The translations under genes and the position numbers were made by a program. A stretch of DNA of 58,411 nucleotides from a virus, in IMG/VR virus record IMGVR_UViG_3300025601_000020, positions 1 through 58,411 of that record, one strand, 5' to 3'. The number at the start of each line of letters is the position of its first letter. Position 1 is the first letter of the stretch. This document shows, piece by piece, positions 15,716-24,112 of the stretch. A model generated the notes under the pieces. The model had not been told where the DNA came from and did not search any database. It saw only the letters and a program-made list of their open reading frames with translations.

Positions 15716-16507
15716 ATGCCAAACATTGCAGACAACAGCGAACACATAGTTTTCCCCCTACCTGAGGTGCCACCTGCCATTTCGGTACCTAATGCGCTAC
15801 CTGATCATCTATTTACTCAGGTAAAGTCTCGGCTTCAAGGGCTGGACTGGGGGCCAGGGTCTGATACCAGGTATCACAGTATTGCTAGTCGGTGGACGCT
15901 AAATGTTCATTTTACGGAAGAGATAGATGCTGCCTTCCTAAAACTTGCTCGAGAAAATTTTCAAGACCCAGATATAGAATTATCTTTTTACTACACATGT
16001 AGATACCAGATAAACGAGGGAAATATACCTTATCTGTGGACTCACATGGATCAAAATGGGTGCCAGCACACCATGGACATGTGCGTCATAAAGGAGAATT
16101 TAGACGATTGGGGGCTGTTGGTTGACGGAGAATTATTTTCTGAACAAGAAAACAGTGCTATTTTTATGTCTTCCTGTCAGCAGGCACATGGAAGGCCGGC
16201 TTTCCCATCACGGGATCCTGAAGCTTACATAGTTGTGCTGTTTGCAATCTACACAAAGCCAGATCACTGGTGGAGAGATCTTGATGGAACTCAAGAATCC
16301 TTCGAGACAGCAATCGACCAGTACCGCTGGGACGGGGACATCAGGTACGCCGAACATGCAGGGAATGCCCCTTACTTTGACAATATTCCTGCAGAGAATA
16401 AGGACTGTAGAGCATACGGAGAGGTAGAGTGCCACGAGTGTTGGACTATACCAGAAGACGTACTAGAAGCTAAGAAAGTTAGAAATAAAGAAATAAATTC
16501 CAAATGA
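15716..16507 (+). CDS. divergent Fe(II)/2OG dioxygenase-like protein (263 aa) - array member 1
   Basis: The core has a plausible double-stranded beta-helix with THMDQNG (H110, D112) and QQAHGR (H158), the metal-binding HxD...H triad of Fe(II)/2-oxoglutarate oxygenases; ENSAIFMSSC before the second His matches the usual strand. Such enzymes hydroxylate proteins or small molecules using O2 and 2-oxoglutarate. It is the most divergent of the array, lacking the YLNDDYEGGEL signature of its neighbours, and has a Cys-rich C-terminus (DCRAYGEVECHECW) that may bind zinc. First gene after the terminator; ATGA overlap with the glycosyltransferase gene. Confidence 0.65.
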   Translation: MPNIADNSEHIVFPLPEVPPAISVPNALPDHLFTQVKSRLQGLDWGPGSDTRYHSIASRWTLNVHFTEEIDAAFLKLARENFQDPDIELSFYYTCRYQINEGNIPYLWTHMDQNGCQHTMDMCVIKENLDDWGLLVDGELFSEQENSAIFMSSCQQAHGRPAFPSRDPEAYIVVLFAIYTKPDHWWRDLDGTQESFETAIDQYRWDGDIRYAEHAGNAPYFDNIPAENKDCRAYGEVECHECWTIPEDVLEAKKVRNKEINSK

Positions 16508-17505
16508 GCGTGATACTCGTTTCCATGATTGCTTATAGGGAGAGATACCTAGAGGAGTCGGTTAGGGATTGCTATGATAAATCGGATCGCCCCGAAGACC
16601 TAAGATTTACAGTAATCTCAGAGCAGTCTAGGGACGAGTTACATGCTGATCTATCTTTTATCCCGCAGCACCAACTAGATTTTAAAAAATATGACCTGTC
16701 AGAGTTTAGAGGAATAGTCTGGTCAAGAGGAAAAACCTTAGAGACCGAACTCTACTATGATTTTGTGCTCTACACCTGCGGTCATAATAGGTTTGCTGAA
16801 CACTGGGATACAGATCTAATGAGCGAGTACTCCAAGGCTAGGGCTATCACACCAAAAGCAGTAATCACCGCTTCAGGCCCTCAGTTCAACTACAACCCAG
16901 ATGAGACTATTGCTCTTGATCTAGAAGAGAGACCTGTAAACAGGTACAGGCCTGAGATATCTAAAGATTATACTCCAGGATATGGGTTTCCAAATGAGCT
17001 GCAAATCGATGTACCGGACACTGACGAGATTTTAGAGGACTGTTATATCCAATTTAGCTGGACTTTTGGCCCAAAAGAATTTGCGATAGAGGTCCCTATG
17101 GATCCAGATATGGGATATCATGCTGATGAGATCTCTACCACGATTAGGTCTTGGGCAAAAGGATGGAGGGTGTACTCATCGCAGAAACCTCTATATCTTC
17201 ACGACACCCATAAAATGTATCCAGGCGAAGACACCTCTAGGACAATATCCCATCGGCCATGGGCAGACCTCCATAAAGATGCATTTTGGAAGCAATCGGA
17301 TGAGACTATGCTCAGGATAAATAAGCTCATGTCCGGGAGACTAGAAGGGCCCTACGGAGAGGTCACAAAAGATCAGTGCTTAGCTTTTTGTGAAGCAACC
17401 GGAATGAACCCAAGACATTGCGAACCAGATTACAATTTTGACAAACTTGATCTTCCAAGGCATGGTGATGTTTTTAGATCCCATGACCCTATTCTTTCCG
17501 ATTAA
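16504..17505 (+). CDS. glycosyltransferase, GlcNAc-transferase (PF11397)-like (333 aa)
   Basis: Starts SVILVSMIAYRERYLEESVR, typical of the family of Skp1-type GlcNAc transferases, which add GlcNAc to hydroxyproline in Dictyostelium Skp1. A middle HNRFAEHWDTDL stretch aligns with the metal site of that family, but the usual DSH/DAH is CGH here, so the aspartate is replaced; DTD follows at 102-104. Later PMDPDMGYHADEISTTIRSW matches the conserved EE(I).xxxRxW region. Coupled to a dioxygenase before and after it. The known hydroxyproline link of the family makes it a natural partner for prolyl hydroxylases; here this is inference. Confidence 0.72.
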   Translation: MSVILVSMIAYRERYLEESVRDCYDKSDRPEDLRFTVISEQSRDELHADLSFIPQHQLDFKKYDLSEFRGIVWSRGKTLETELYYDFVLYTCGHNRFAEHWDTDLMSEYSKARAITPKAVITASGPQFNYNPDETIALDLEERPVNRYRPEISKDYTPGYGFPNELQIDVPDTDEILEDCYIQFSWTFGPKEFAIEVPMDPDMGYHADEISTTIRSWAKGWRVYSSQKPLYLHDTHKMYPGEDTSRTISHRPWADLHKDAFWKQSDETMLRINKLMSGRLEGPYGEVTKDQCLAFCEATGMNPRHCEPDYNFDKLDLPRHGDVFRSHDPILSD

Positions 17506-17522
17506 GTAGTAGGATTATAGCC

Positions 17523-18254
17523 ATGAATGATTGGCACACTAAAGATAGGTCTGAAACATCTGCTAACCGCATGCCAGATAGAGCGCTTGGGTCAATAGAT
17601 ATAAGCAACCCAGCACTAGGCATAAATGTGTACAGCAACGTGTTCTCAGAAGCTGATGGTGCTAGGTATATAGAGACTTTAGAGTCCTCACTCAATGATA
17701 ACGATGAGTTCTTTTGGGGTGGTGCTAAAGTCACGCAAAGTGAAGAGGCCACTTTATCCGCAAGAAATGCTCAAGACTTTAAGATAGCAAAAAACTCACA
17801 CGGGGAGCGCAACTCCAGGAACGCCGAGTTGTATGACCTGCACGAAGAAATATTTAGGAAACTACAAAAGTGCATGGATGACTATGGCCGCTACTGGGGT
17901 GTAGGCATTCAAAAATATGAAGCATTTAATTTTGTTAAGTATGACGGTGCAGGTACTCACTTTAAAATTCATGCAGATCACGGGCCCACGTATGTTGCCA
18001 CGGTGTCAGCTGTAATTTATCTTAATGACGACTATGAAGGTGGAGAGCTCTATTTCCCCAGATTTGGGCTAGAGCTCACTCCGAAACCTGGAGACATTGC
18101 AATATTCCCCTCGACATTTATCTATGAGCACGCCTCACAGGAAATGTTTAGTGGGGTTAAATACTCTGTTGTCGTCATGACCGACTACAATGATCGTGAC
18201 GGAGTTAATCAAAAAGTATCTCAGACCATCAAAAGCTACGAACTAAAGTATTAA
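17523..18254 (+). CDS. Fe(II)/2OG dioxygenase, prolyl 4-hydroxylase-like (243 aa) - array member 2
   Basis: C-terminal P4Hc domain with HADH (H150, D152), YLNDDYEGGELYFP (167-179), FPSTFIYEHA (H203) and K213 for 2-oxoglutarate. The N-terminal 120 residues include helical EELYDLHEEI-type segments. The family hydroxylates proline or other residues in proteins, with Fe(II), O2 and 2-oxoglutarate. Gap of 17 nt from the glycosyltransferase, holding TAGGAT (also usable as AGGA). Catalytic residues all present. Confidence 0.88.
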   Translation: MNDWHTKDRSETSANRMPDRALGSIDISNPALGINVYSNVFSEADGARYIETLESSLNDNDEFFWGGAKVTQSEEATLSARNAQDFKIAKNSHGERNSRNAELYDLHEEIFRKLQKCMDDYGRYWGVGIQKYEAFNFVKYDGAGTHFKIHADHGPTYVATVSAVIYLNDDYEGGELYFPRFGLELTPKPGDIAIFPSTFIYEHASQEMFSGVKYSVVVMTDYNDRDGVNQKVSQTIKSYELKY

Positions 18255-18261
18255 GGAACCC

Positions 18262-19044
18262 ATGTATAATGAACTAGGCGAAGCAGCTATGGAGCAACAG
18301 GAGCTAAAAGACCTCGAGGCCTCTGAAAAAAGTAAGCAAGAGCAGTCTAATTTAGATCAACGTCTTCGTACCTGGTACACAATAGAAGAGCAGACCTGGA
18401 GTGATGCACAAGAGGTTATACCTGGATCTGGAATCTGGGTTTACAGAGACGTTCTTCCTGTTGGCTTGGATATAGTAAATAGACTGGAATCAGTTATAGA
18501 CGATCCCAATAACGATTACAACTATCGTGAAGCTATGGTCGGCTACTCAATGAAAATGCCAGAGTACCGCGACTGTGTAGATTTTAAGTATAAGAGAGCA
18601 GACCTGGATTCCGACGAGTCGGAGCACGGAGATAGGCTTAGGTCACTGTCTGATGATGTAAATCATAGGCAGATGCAAGTAGTAAAAGACTATACCAGAC
18701 GTTATAACGTTGGAGAGCTACGCTACTGGGAAGCAACAAATTATGTACGCTACCACGAAGGGCAGCACTTTCAGGAGCACCATGATCACGGATACTCCTA
18801 CAATTGTGTTGTGTCCATAGTTGCGTTCCCCACTGATGACTGGGAGGGCGGCGAACTCTATTTCCGTCTACAGAATGTGAAGATTAAGCCAAAAGCTGGA
18901 GATGTTTACATCTTCCCGTCAAACTTTATGTATCCGCACCGCGCCATGCCCGTAACCTCTGGTACGAAGTACTCCATGGTAACAATGCTTGATTATTCAG
19001 ATAAGTTCCATAAGCCAGACTTCTTTGAGGAAACTGGTTCCTAA
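18262..19044 (+). CDS. Fe(II)/2OG dioxygenase, prolyl 4-hydroxylase-like (260 aa) - array member 3
   Basis: AAGGAAC precedes the ATG. Residues 1-45 form a Gln/Glu/Lys-rich helix absent from most relatives; the core has EHHDHG (H173, D175), DDWEGGELYF, IFPSNFMYPHR (H226) and GTKYS (K236). The neighbours' YLND is replaced by FPTD. Stop and next ATG share a base (TAATG), so the DUF6065-like gene is coupled. Confidence 0.88.
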   Translation: MYNELGEAAMEQQELKDLEASEKSKQEQSNLDQRLRTWYTIEEQTWSDAQEVIPGSGIWVYRDVLPVGLDIVNRLESVIDDPNNDYNYREAMVGYSMKMPEYRDCVDFKYKRADLDSDESEHGDRLRSLSDDVNHRQMQVVKDYTRRYNVGELRYWEATNYVRYHEGQHFQEHHDHGYSYNCVVSIVAFPTDDWEGGELYFRLQNVKIKPKAGDVYIFPSNFMYPHRAMPVTSGTKYSMVTMLDYSDKFHKPDFFEETGS

Positions 19045-19805
19045 TGGGGACTATCTCGGTACAGAAGACTAAGCCCGGAGGGGCAGACCTAGAGCAGCTA
19101 CAAGCCAAGCGAGGCTGGATGGATGATACCCCTGAGAAGCACGCTTACATGTGCTTTCCGTTAAATCTTACCAACAGGCTAGGGTGGGGAATTTCTTTTC
19201 CAGGTGATATCCGAGTTGTTTGGGACGGCGTAACTGACACCACGCCTGATCACGTAACAATACTTGAAGGTGCAGAGTTTGTCAGCAACACTAGAGGAAA
19301 TGCCACTCTTAGTTTTCACTCGTCTTTGCAGTTTAGAACGGATTCCAGCACATCCCTTCTAGCAATGCCAGTGCCAAATTTATTTACCAGAGGTGCTCAA
19401 TGCTACACAACATTAATAAGCACATCATTTTATATGCATGAGCTCCCTTTGGGGTGGAGGCTAACGGAGCCGAATCAAGAAATAGTCATACCAGCGGGGA
19501 CGCCCATCGCAGCAATTCTTCCAATTTCCTTGAGTGGCTTAGAGGATGAGTATTCGATGGAGATATCGGATGGCTATGCCACCCATGAGTACTGGCAAGA
19601 AGTAAGAAAATACGGTGACGCTGCTCAGATAAAAAACGGCGTGGGAGATTGGTCAAAAATGTATAGAGAAGCACTAGACTATAAAGGAGATTCAGTAGGC
19701 GAGCACGAAACTAAGTCAATTAGGCTGAAAACAGTCAGCTGCCCCTTTACAGGAGAAAGTTATGAGGTAGAGGGCACAGATGGCAAAAATAACGCAGCTG
19801 ATTAA
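19044..19805 (+). CDS. DUF6065-like protein (253 aa)
   Basis: Resembles DUF6065: CFPLNLTNRLGWGISFPGDI near residue 37-56, LLAMPVPNLFTRGAQCYTTL near 110, EIVIPAGTPIAAILPISL near 150. The last stretch suggests a cupin-like or jelly-roll fold, and the family is often found near 2OG oxygenases in phages and bacteria; its reaction is not known to me. Related to the next gene by the IPAGTPxAxxLP motif and overlaps it by 26 nt. A partner or substrate-binding role is possible. Confidence 0.6.
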   Translation: MGTISVQKTKPGGADLEQLQAKRGWMDDTPEKHAYMCFPLNLTNRLGWGISFPGDIRVVWDGVTDTTPDHVTILEGAEFVSNTRGNATLSFHSSLQFRTDSSTSLLAMPVPNLFTRGAQCYTTLISTSFYMHELPLGWRLTEPNQEIVIPAGTPIAAILPISLSGLEDEYSMEISDGYATHEYWQEVRKYGDAAQIKNGVGDWSKMYREALDYKGDSVGEHETKSIRLKTVSCPFTGESYEVEGTDGKNNAAD

Positions 19806-20526
19806 ATTTGTTCGAAATAGACCGTGGCTTACCGGCGAGAGTAGCTCTGCTCCAAAGGCAACTTTAAAAACTATTCCAGACTGGTATAAGAGTGCTGATC
19901 GCTTTGCTCAAAATCCTATGACTGGAAAACCGTGGGAGATGCCAGACGGCAGTGGGAAGATACCTACGTGGAAAGCATGCCCAGCAATTTACGACATCAT
20001 GGGAACGGGTTATGTGTACAGAACCCCCTGCGACGTAGAGTTTTTCGAAGATGCCTCAGGGGGTATTCAATATAGGATTCATGACGAAAAACATAAAGAC
20101 TTTGTAGCCTTTAGACCCGCAATGCCCCAGTTCAAGGCGCCAATGGGTTACCATCAGATGCACTTTGCTTGGTGGTCGGATTGGGCAGTAGAGGTTCCAG
20201 AGGGATATAGTGTCCTCTATACTCAGCCTTTTAACAGGTTTGAGTTACCGTTCCTCACTACCAGCGGGATCATTGATAATGATCACGTTCACTTGCCAGG
20301 CACCATGCCCTTCTATATCGTCAAGGGCTTCACGGGGGTTATTCCGGCCGGAACACCGTATGCTCAATTGTTGCCATTTAAGCGTGAAGACTGGACTTCC
20401 GAGATAGACGCCACTATTGACATGCCGACAATGATGCAAAAAAACCAAGAAAACAGTGCTAAGTATAGGCAACCAGATGGTGGCATATACCAAAAACAAG
20501 TCTGGGAAAGACGTAAATATGAATAG
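19780..20526 (+). CDS. DUF6065-related protein (248 aa)
   Basis: Starts MAKITQLIKFVRNRPWLTGE inside the end of the previous gene. Contains TIPDWYKSADRF, KACPAIYDIMGTGYVYRTPCD, FAWWSDWAVEVPEGYSVLYT and VIPAGTPYAQLLPFKRE; the last matches the upstream DUF6065-like protein, so the two look like diverged duplicates. WKACPAIYD...GTGY is a pattern I associate with phage proteins of unknown function near 2OG oxygenases. No catalytic residues can be assigned. Confidence 0.55.
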   Translation: MAKITQLIKFVRNRPWLTGESSSAPKATLKTIPDWYKSADRFAQNPMTGKPWEMPDGSGKIPTWKACPAIYDIMGTGYVYRTPCDVEFFEDASGGIQYRIHDEKHKDFVAFRPAMPQFKAPMGYHQMHFAWWSDWAVEVPEGYSVLYTQPFNRFELPFLTTSGIIDNDHVHLPGTMPFYIVKGFTGVIPAGTPYAQLLPFKREDWTSEIDATIDMPTMMQKNQENSAKYRQPDGGIYQKQVWERRKYE

Positions 20527-20528
20527 AG

Positions 20529-20534
20529 TAAGAT
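20529..20534 (+). promoter_or_regulatory. -10 box TAAGAT of a probable leaderless promoter inside the array
   Basis: TAAGAT is followed by 6 nt and the ATG at 20541; no Shine-Dalgarno. It would allow independent expression of the distal part of the array. Confidence 0.45.
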
Positions 20535-20540
20535 AGTACT

Positions 20541-21215
20541 ATGGCTATGACAGATAAAGTTACAAACATATCAGGCGGAGACTATAATTCGACCACGCCC
20601 TCGGGATTTTTTGGTGACTCCGTAGATAATATTATCGCAATAGAGGATTTTATGACAGAGGATGAGCTTTCAATTCTTACCGAGTTCTCTAAGACCAACA
20701 CCACTTGGGATCAAACTGAGACCCACTACAATGACGAAGGTGTGGTTATATACGACTCTAGCTACTGGGACCATAGAGTTGCAACCGCACCAACTCTTAC
20801 CCTTGTCAATCCAGAGATTCCTAAGATTATTAGTGAGATGCAGCTTCGATTAAAGATTAGAGTAGATGAGTTTTTTGGCGTAGACGCACATGCTACAAGC
20901 CCAGCGATTGTTAGATGGCTGCCCGGTCAGCGCCAGCAGCCACACGCTGATAAGGAGCTACACGAAGGCGAGAACCGCGGTAAGCCCAACGACTTCCCGT
21001 ACTACGACATTGCTGGACTTTTCTACATAAATGATGACTATGAAGGTGGAGAGCTCTATTTCCCGAACCAAGGCATACAGTTCAAGCCTAAAGCAGGAGC
21101 TGCTTACTTTTTCCCAGGAGATATGCATTACATACACGGCGTCACTGAGATTAAATCCGGTATTAGATTTGTGTGTCCCTTTTTCTGGACGATCAAAGAG
21201 CATAGGAGGGCGTAA
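20541..21215 (+). CDS. Fe(II)/2OG dioxygenase, prolyl 4-hydroxylase-like (224 aa) - array member 4
   Basis: Core: VRWLPGQRQQPHADKE (H135, D137), FYINDDYEGGELYFP (161-175), FFPGDMHYIHG (H199), SGIRF (R209). Start has no Shine-Dalgarno and the -10 box above sits at leaderless distance; a second ATG two codons on is a weaker alternative. Shorter than the usual 240-260 residues but with a complete catalytic core. DNA identity over the YINDDYEGGELYFP segment to member 2 (ATGAAGGTGGAGAGCTCTAT in both) points to recent duplication or gene conversion. Confidence 0.88.
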   Translation: MAMTDKVTNISGGDYNSTTPSGFFGDSVDNIIAIEDFMTEDELSILTEFSKTNTTWDQTETHYNDEGVVIYDSSYWDHRVATAPTLTLVNPEIPKIISEMQLRLKIRVDEFFGVDAHATSPAIVRWLPGQRQQPHADKELHEGENRGKPNDFPYYDIAGLFYINDDYEGGELYFPNQGIQFKPKAGAAYFFPGDMHYIHGVTEIKSGIRFVCPFFWTIKEHRRA

Positions 21216-21217
21216 AG

Positions 21218-22000
21218 ATGCCATTAGAGGGATCTGATCTAGTCAAGTACGCCACGGTCTACAAGTCGGCATTATCCAGGGAGACCTGTAACGCTTTGGT
21301 GGAATCTTTCTACACCGCGCCTTCTGGCCACGGGTACCTACTAGAAGAAGCAAATGAGTGGGAGGACCAAGACGGCTTAAGGCGACGTCCAATATTCGAG
21401 AAGTATAGAAAGCCTGAAGATTTAGACTACGGGATACTAGGTGGACCTATATTCAAAGATTTTAAAGCTACATACCCTGACCCTAAATCTGATGATACAG
21501 CTTACGCACCCATGCTTGAGGTTTTAGCCCTTTTTGAGAAGGCTGTTGATGACTACATGACTAGATGGGATCTGAATATAAACATAATTCAGCATGCTCC
21601 CCTAGAGTTTAGATACTACCAGGGCCCACAGGGCGTCGGTCCTCACTCTGACTATTCTGGGCATCTGCACCTACACCCTAGCGGCGAAGGTGGCAATCAG
21701 GATGAAAAAGAAGAATGGGACTGGGCAAATCAAACTTTTGCCTATAATCTCTACTTAAATGATGATTACGGAGAAGGCGGAGCAGTAACTGTTCGTAGCT
21801 ATAACAAGCAAGCTGACGGTACTTACAGCGAGTCAGATTATGTTGAAGGCTCACATAAGCCCGAAGCAGGAGACATAGTAATTTTCCCTTGCGCCTTCCC
21901 ATACGAACACTGGGTATCCGAGATAGGGCCAAACGTTAAGCGCTGGATGATTAACGCCAATGCAATTCAAGATCAGCCACCAATGTGGCAGTTTAGTTAG
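21218..22000 (+). CDS. Fe(II)/2OG dioxygenase (260 aa) - array member 5
   Basis: VGPHSDYSGH (H143, D145), NLYLNDDYGEGGAVTV, IVIFPCAFPYEHW (H231) and NVKRW (K241/R242). There is an insert of about 25 residues after HSD (HLHPSGEGGNQDEKEEWDWA) and another between beta strands, so the substrate pocket differs from that of its neighbours. Starts 3 nt after the previous stop. Confidence 0.86.
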   Translation: MPLEGSDLVKYATVYKSALSRETCNALVESFYTAPSGHGYLLEEANEWEDQDGLRRRPIFEKYRKPEDLDYGILGGPIFKDFKATYPDPKSDDTAYAPMLEVLALFEKAVDDYMTRWDLNINIIQHAPLEFRYYQGPQGVGPHSDYSGHLHLHPSGEGGNQDEKEEWDWANQTFAYNLYLNDDYGEGGAVTVRSYNKQADGTYSESDYVEGSHKPEAGDIVIFPCAFPYEHWVSEIGPNVKRWMINANAIQDQPPMWQFS

Positions 22001-22007
22001 GAAAATA

Positions 22008-22796
22008 ATGTACTTAGAAGAGAAACTACACGAGAATGTCTACCTCTACTCTGACGTCTTAGATGATCCCGCACGTTTGATCCGCCTGATTGAAGAGCTA
22101 GACGAGGACGAGAGTGTTCAAGCTGTAATCCCAGAGTGGGGTTTTTGGTTCTCTAACACTCAAGACGGTCACAGTTTTGGCAGTAAGAAGGATTTTGGGC
22201 TAGATGCTCTGGAAGGACTGGAGTCTGACCGCAAGGCTGACGTAGAGTGGGTTGTGAGTCAGATTAGGGGCGCAATCGAGAAAATCTCCGCCGCGTTCTA
22301 CGAAGATCACGAGGAAGAGGGGGAGCCAAATGTATCACCCTTTGCCGGAATGATGAAATATCGTCCAGGGTGCGACATGGGTGCCCATTTTGATGCACAA
22401 GCGGGCGACGAAAGCTTAAAATGGTCGATAATAGTATATGTTAATGATGATTACGATGGCGGTGAGTTGTCATTTATTATTAGACCTTATGACCTTAGGA
22501 ACCCCAAGAACGGACACCTGCAGCCTAAGAAAGAGGCAACCGATCCGGCCAATAAGGACTTAGTTGACTTCACCATTAAGCCCAAGGCCGGTCAGGCACT
22601 AATTTTCCCATCAACTCATCCCTATAAGCACCAGGTACATCTTATGAAGAATGGTGATAAGTATATGTTCCCCGGATTCATCTTTCAACGAGAGTTTGAT
22701 GCCAGCAGCCCTGAGTCCAGGGAGAAGTACAACGCAGGGTCTGGCTACAGAGATGTGAACGCAGAGATAAAATACCTCGATGAGGACCAAGAATGA
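22008..22796 (+). CDS. Fe(II)/2OG dioxygenase (262 aa) - array member 6
   Basis: I use the ATG at 22008 (MYLEEKLHENVYLYSDV), which has TAGGAAA in front; the longer frame from 21960 lies inside the previous gene. Core: CDMGAHFDAQ (H127, D129), VYVNDDYDGGELSF, LIFPSTHPYKHQ (H208), GDKYM (K218). A 30-residue polar insert (about 160-188) separates two strands. ATGA overlap to the next gene. Confidence 0.87.
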   Translation: MYLEEKLHENVYLYSDVLDDPARLIRLIEELDEDESVQAVIPEWGFWFSNTQDGHSFGSKKDFGLDALEGLESDRKADVEWVVSQIRGAIEKISAAFYEDHEEEGEPNVSPFAGMMKYRPGCDMGAHFDAQAGDESLKWSIIVYVNDDYDGGELSFIIRPYDLRNPKNGHLQPKKEATDPANKDLVDFTIKPKAGQALIFPSTHPYKHQVHLMKNGDKYMFPGFIFQREFDASSPESREKYNAGSGYRDVNAEIKYLDEDQE

Positions 22797-23467
22797 CCGC
22801 AACTTATGAGAGCTACTACGACGGAAAAATATTATACTTCCCTGCCATTATACCTAATATCAAGGAACTTCTTAAGTATATAGAGGATACAAGCACGCCT
22901 GCTATAGGCGAGTGGAAGCCATGGGACGCTCATGACAAGGTTAACCCCTATCAGTACGGTATTATGAAAAGCGTAGAGCGCGGAAAACTTAATGAGGAGA
23001 CTGCCGAGCATAGAGAGGTTGTAGCGGAAATTATTAACACTCTAGACACTGCAATCATAACTGGCTATAGTATCTACTTCAAAAACCTAGGAATGACCGA
23101 GGAGAACCTAGAGAAATTTAACCAGTTCTATTGGGAAAATAGGTCACCTAATTTTGCAATTAAAAAGTACTTAGCGGGAGGCCATCACGGAGTTCATCCA
23201 GATATTGACGGACAAGATCCAGTCGGGATAACTACCACCTTGTACCTAAACGATGAGTACTCTGGTGGAGAAATCTATTGGACCGACATAGACGTGTCTA
23301 TCAAACCTCAGGGTGGCAGCTTAGTCGTATTTCCGTCGAGAGCAGTTCACGGATCAAGTCACTTAACAGAAGGCATCAAGTACTTCACAAATGAAGTCCA
23401 AGTAGTCTCCAGAAAGTTTATAAGTGAGCAATTACCGTTATGGCCCGAGAACTCATGGCCGATCTAA
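22793..23467 (+). CDS. Fe(II)/2OG dioxygenase (224 aa) - array member 7
   Basis: GGHHGVHPDIDG (H135, D137), LYLNDEYSGGEIYW, VVFPSRAVHG (H186), GIKYF (K196). The N-terminal half (ILYFPAIIPNIKELLKYIED, GEWKPWD) is shared with members 8 and 10, so these three form a tandem paralogous set with diverged active-site surroundings. Starts in an ATGA overlap. Confidence 0.87.
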   Translation: MTATYESYYDGKILYFPAIIPNIKELLKYIEDTSTPAIGEWKPWDAHDKVNPYQYGIMKSVERGKLNEETAEHREVVAEIINTLDTAIITGYSIYFKNLGMTEENLEKFNQFYWENRSPNFAIKKYLAGGHHGVHPDIDGQDPVGITTTLYLNDEYSGGEIYWTDIDVSIKPQGGSLVVFPSRAVHGSSHLTEGIKYFTNEVQVVSRKFISEQLPLWPENSWPI

Positions 23468-24102
23468 GTTATGAAATTTTACACGAGAATGTGTACTATT
23501 TCCCTGGCGTAATCCCGGAGATAGCAACCCTAATTCGCACGCTAGACGAAGTGAACAGCCTCTCTGTGACCCCTTGGGAGCCGTGGCACGCCAACAATGA
23601 CCCAGATGAGCCTGTGTACGGTGACCTAAAAACTTTAAGCTACTCTAAACTAAGGCAAGAGGCTGATGCTCATGTGCAAGAAAAGTCCGCATATATTCTA
23701 AATACCTTACTTAATGCTATGGAAAATTGTTGCAGGGTCTTCATGGAAGCCCATGGGGCCTCTGCGGATGAGTTAGAGCACTTGCGCAGCGAGATTTATA
23801 GTGATGGACCTGTCTACGGCATTCGTAAGTACAATGAAGGTGGCGGCATGGGACCTCATCCTGATAGGACCATACCCGATAAGGATACATATACTATTTC
23901 TGTATACTTAGATGACGACTATGAAGGCGGGGAGTTGGCAGTTGTCCAGGGTGGCTTAGACATATCCATAAAAAATAAAGCAGGTAGTATTGTAGTATTC
24001 CCATCAGGGTACCTTCACGAGTCAAAAAGGCTAACAAGGGGTAGAAAAACCATAATTACGCATGTCCACACTACGCTTCGTCCTATACTGCGAAACTTCT
24101 GA
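23455..24102 (+). CDS. Fe(II)/2OG dioxygenase (215 aa) - array member 8
   Basis: Start chosen at MADLSYE (23455), where homology with member 7 begins; an ATG five codons upstream (23440) is possible. Core: GGGMGPHPDRT (H135, D137), VYLDDDYEGGELAV, VVFPSGYLHES (H188), RGRKT (R197/K198). Overlaps the previous gene by 13 nt. Same N-terminal module as members 7 and 10. Confidence 0.85.
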   Translation: MADLSYEILHENVYYFPGVIPEIATLIRTLDEVNSLSVTPWEPWHANNDPDEPVYGDLKTLSYSKLRQEADAHVQEKSAYILNTLLNAMENCCRVFMEAHGASADELEHLRSEIYSDGPVYGIRKYNEGGGMGPHPDRTIPDKDTYTISVYLDDDYEGGELAVVQGGLDISIKNKAGSIVVFPSGYLHESKRLTRGRKTIITHVHTTLRPILRNF

Positions 24103-24112
24103 GAGGGTTTTC

